Assembly: GCA_946641795.1 (NCBI GenBank)
Contig: CAMPBZ010000015.1
Span: 1 to 13,905, forward strand
Reading direction: 5' to 3'
Source: an uncultured Clostridia bacterium
GTDB taxonomy: Bacteria > Bacillota > Clostridia > Oscillospirales > CAG-272
Length of the DNA stretch: 13,905 nt
Made by a program: the position numbers and the translations under genes. How positions within the stretch are numbered: the stretch's first letter is position 1; each line of letters opens with the position of its first letter. Below the pieces are notes generated by a model. It was not told the origin of the DNA. It saw only the letters and a list, made by a program, of their open reading frames with translations, and searched no databases. Of this stretch, positions 13,649 through 13,905 are shown piece after piece.

Positions 13649-13905
13649 CTGTTATCCTTTTATCCGTGGGTTTCACATATGAGGTGATTTTTTCGAGTAT
13701 TTTTTGAGGTTTCTTTTTCAGCGAGATTTTCACAACGCAAACAAAGGTGTACCACATCATTTTGATGTCAAATCCAACGCCCATATGTGCCGGATAGTAG
13801 GCTTCCAGTTCCCTTCTTGTAGGCAATACGAGTTTTTTGTACTGCTCGTTATCCTCTATGGAGTCGCCGTAGATGTAGTCATATATTGCGGCAGGTCCGG
13901 TAATT
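13638..13905 (-). CDS. initiating bacterial sugar-phosphate transferase (3' part)
   Basis: The frame is open to the right edge; the last 88 or so residues are seen, and the N-terminus with its membrane helix lies outside. The piece matches the C-terminal end of the bacterial sugar transferase family (PF02397; WcaJ/PglC type), which moves a sugar-1-phosphate from a nucleotide sugar to undecaprenyl phosphate and so starts each repeat unit. Seen are GPAAIYDYIYGDSIEDNEQY, aligning with the family's ITGPA-like motif, then VLPTRRELEAYYPAHMGVGFDIKMMW and a basic amphipathic tail (KISLKKKPQKILEKI). A TTG inside the frame at 13826 is not the start, because the conserved sequence continues upstream of it. 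The gene overlaps the ATP-grasp gene by 11 bp. Confidence 0.85.
   Translation of the reverse strand, partial: ITGPAAIYDYIYGDSIEDNEQYKKLVLPTRRELEAYYPAHMGVGFDIKMMWYTFVCVVKISLKKKPQKILEKITSYVKPTDKRITDER

Noticed and set aside
1..13905. CRISPR arrays, insertion sequences, attachment sites or phage genes
   Set aside because: No spaced direct repeats, transposase or integrase motifs, or terminal inverted repeats were seen by reading; short repeats may be missed without a computed search.

Overview
The window looks like a chromosomal segment from a low-to-mid GC Firmicute, most likely a Clostridia-class anaerobe (inference). The support is an L10-type leader with a transcription attenuator ahead of rplJ-rplL, near-consensus sigma-A promoters, GGAGG-type ribosome binding sites and a Wzx/EpsG-type polysaccharide cluster. 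No phylogenetic marker search could be run.

Left part (1-1660). The window opens with the last 44 codons of an unrecognised plus-strand gene. Convergent to it, on the minus strand, is a compact RNA unit of about 81 nt. It has its own TTGACA-17-TATACT promoter, a three-way-junction fold and a run of seven U at its end. About 100 bp away a plus-strand consensus promoter (TTGACA-17-TATAAT) drives the rplJ-rplL ribosomal stalk operon. That operon has a leader of about 170 nt carrying an L10-binding-type stem, a terminator (attenuator) and a visible competing antiterminator pairing. A perfect 19-bp hairpin terminator ends the operon at 1653. rpoB does not follow rplL.

Right part (1659-13905). All genes are on the minus strand, packed with overlaps or gaps of a few bases, and read from right to left as one operon whose promoter lies outside the window. 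The order is: initiating sugar-phosphate transferase (3' part only), ATP-grasp ligase, GT4 glycosyltransferase, HpcH/HpaI-type aldolase, left-handed beta-helix acyltransferase, Ldh2-family 2-oxo-acid reductase, two GT4-like glycosyltransferases, EpsG/Wzy-like polymerase, GT2 glycosyltransferase, GT4 glycosyltransferase, and Wzx-like flippase. This is a Wzx/Wzy-type exo- or capsular-polysaccharide locus. The repeat unit is started on undecaprenyl phosphate, extended by up to five glycosyltransferases, flipped and polymerised.

The unusual part is a set of four non-sugar genes placed among the glycosyltransferases: ATP-grasp ligase, pyruvate-type aldolase, Ldh2 reductase and acyltransferase. Together they could build a hydroxy-acid (for example a 3-deoxy-aldonic acid) and couple it to the glycan. 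That pathway is an inference from family chemistry and gene order. The small RNA and the aldolase/reductase/ligase module are the two most interesting observations.
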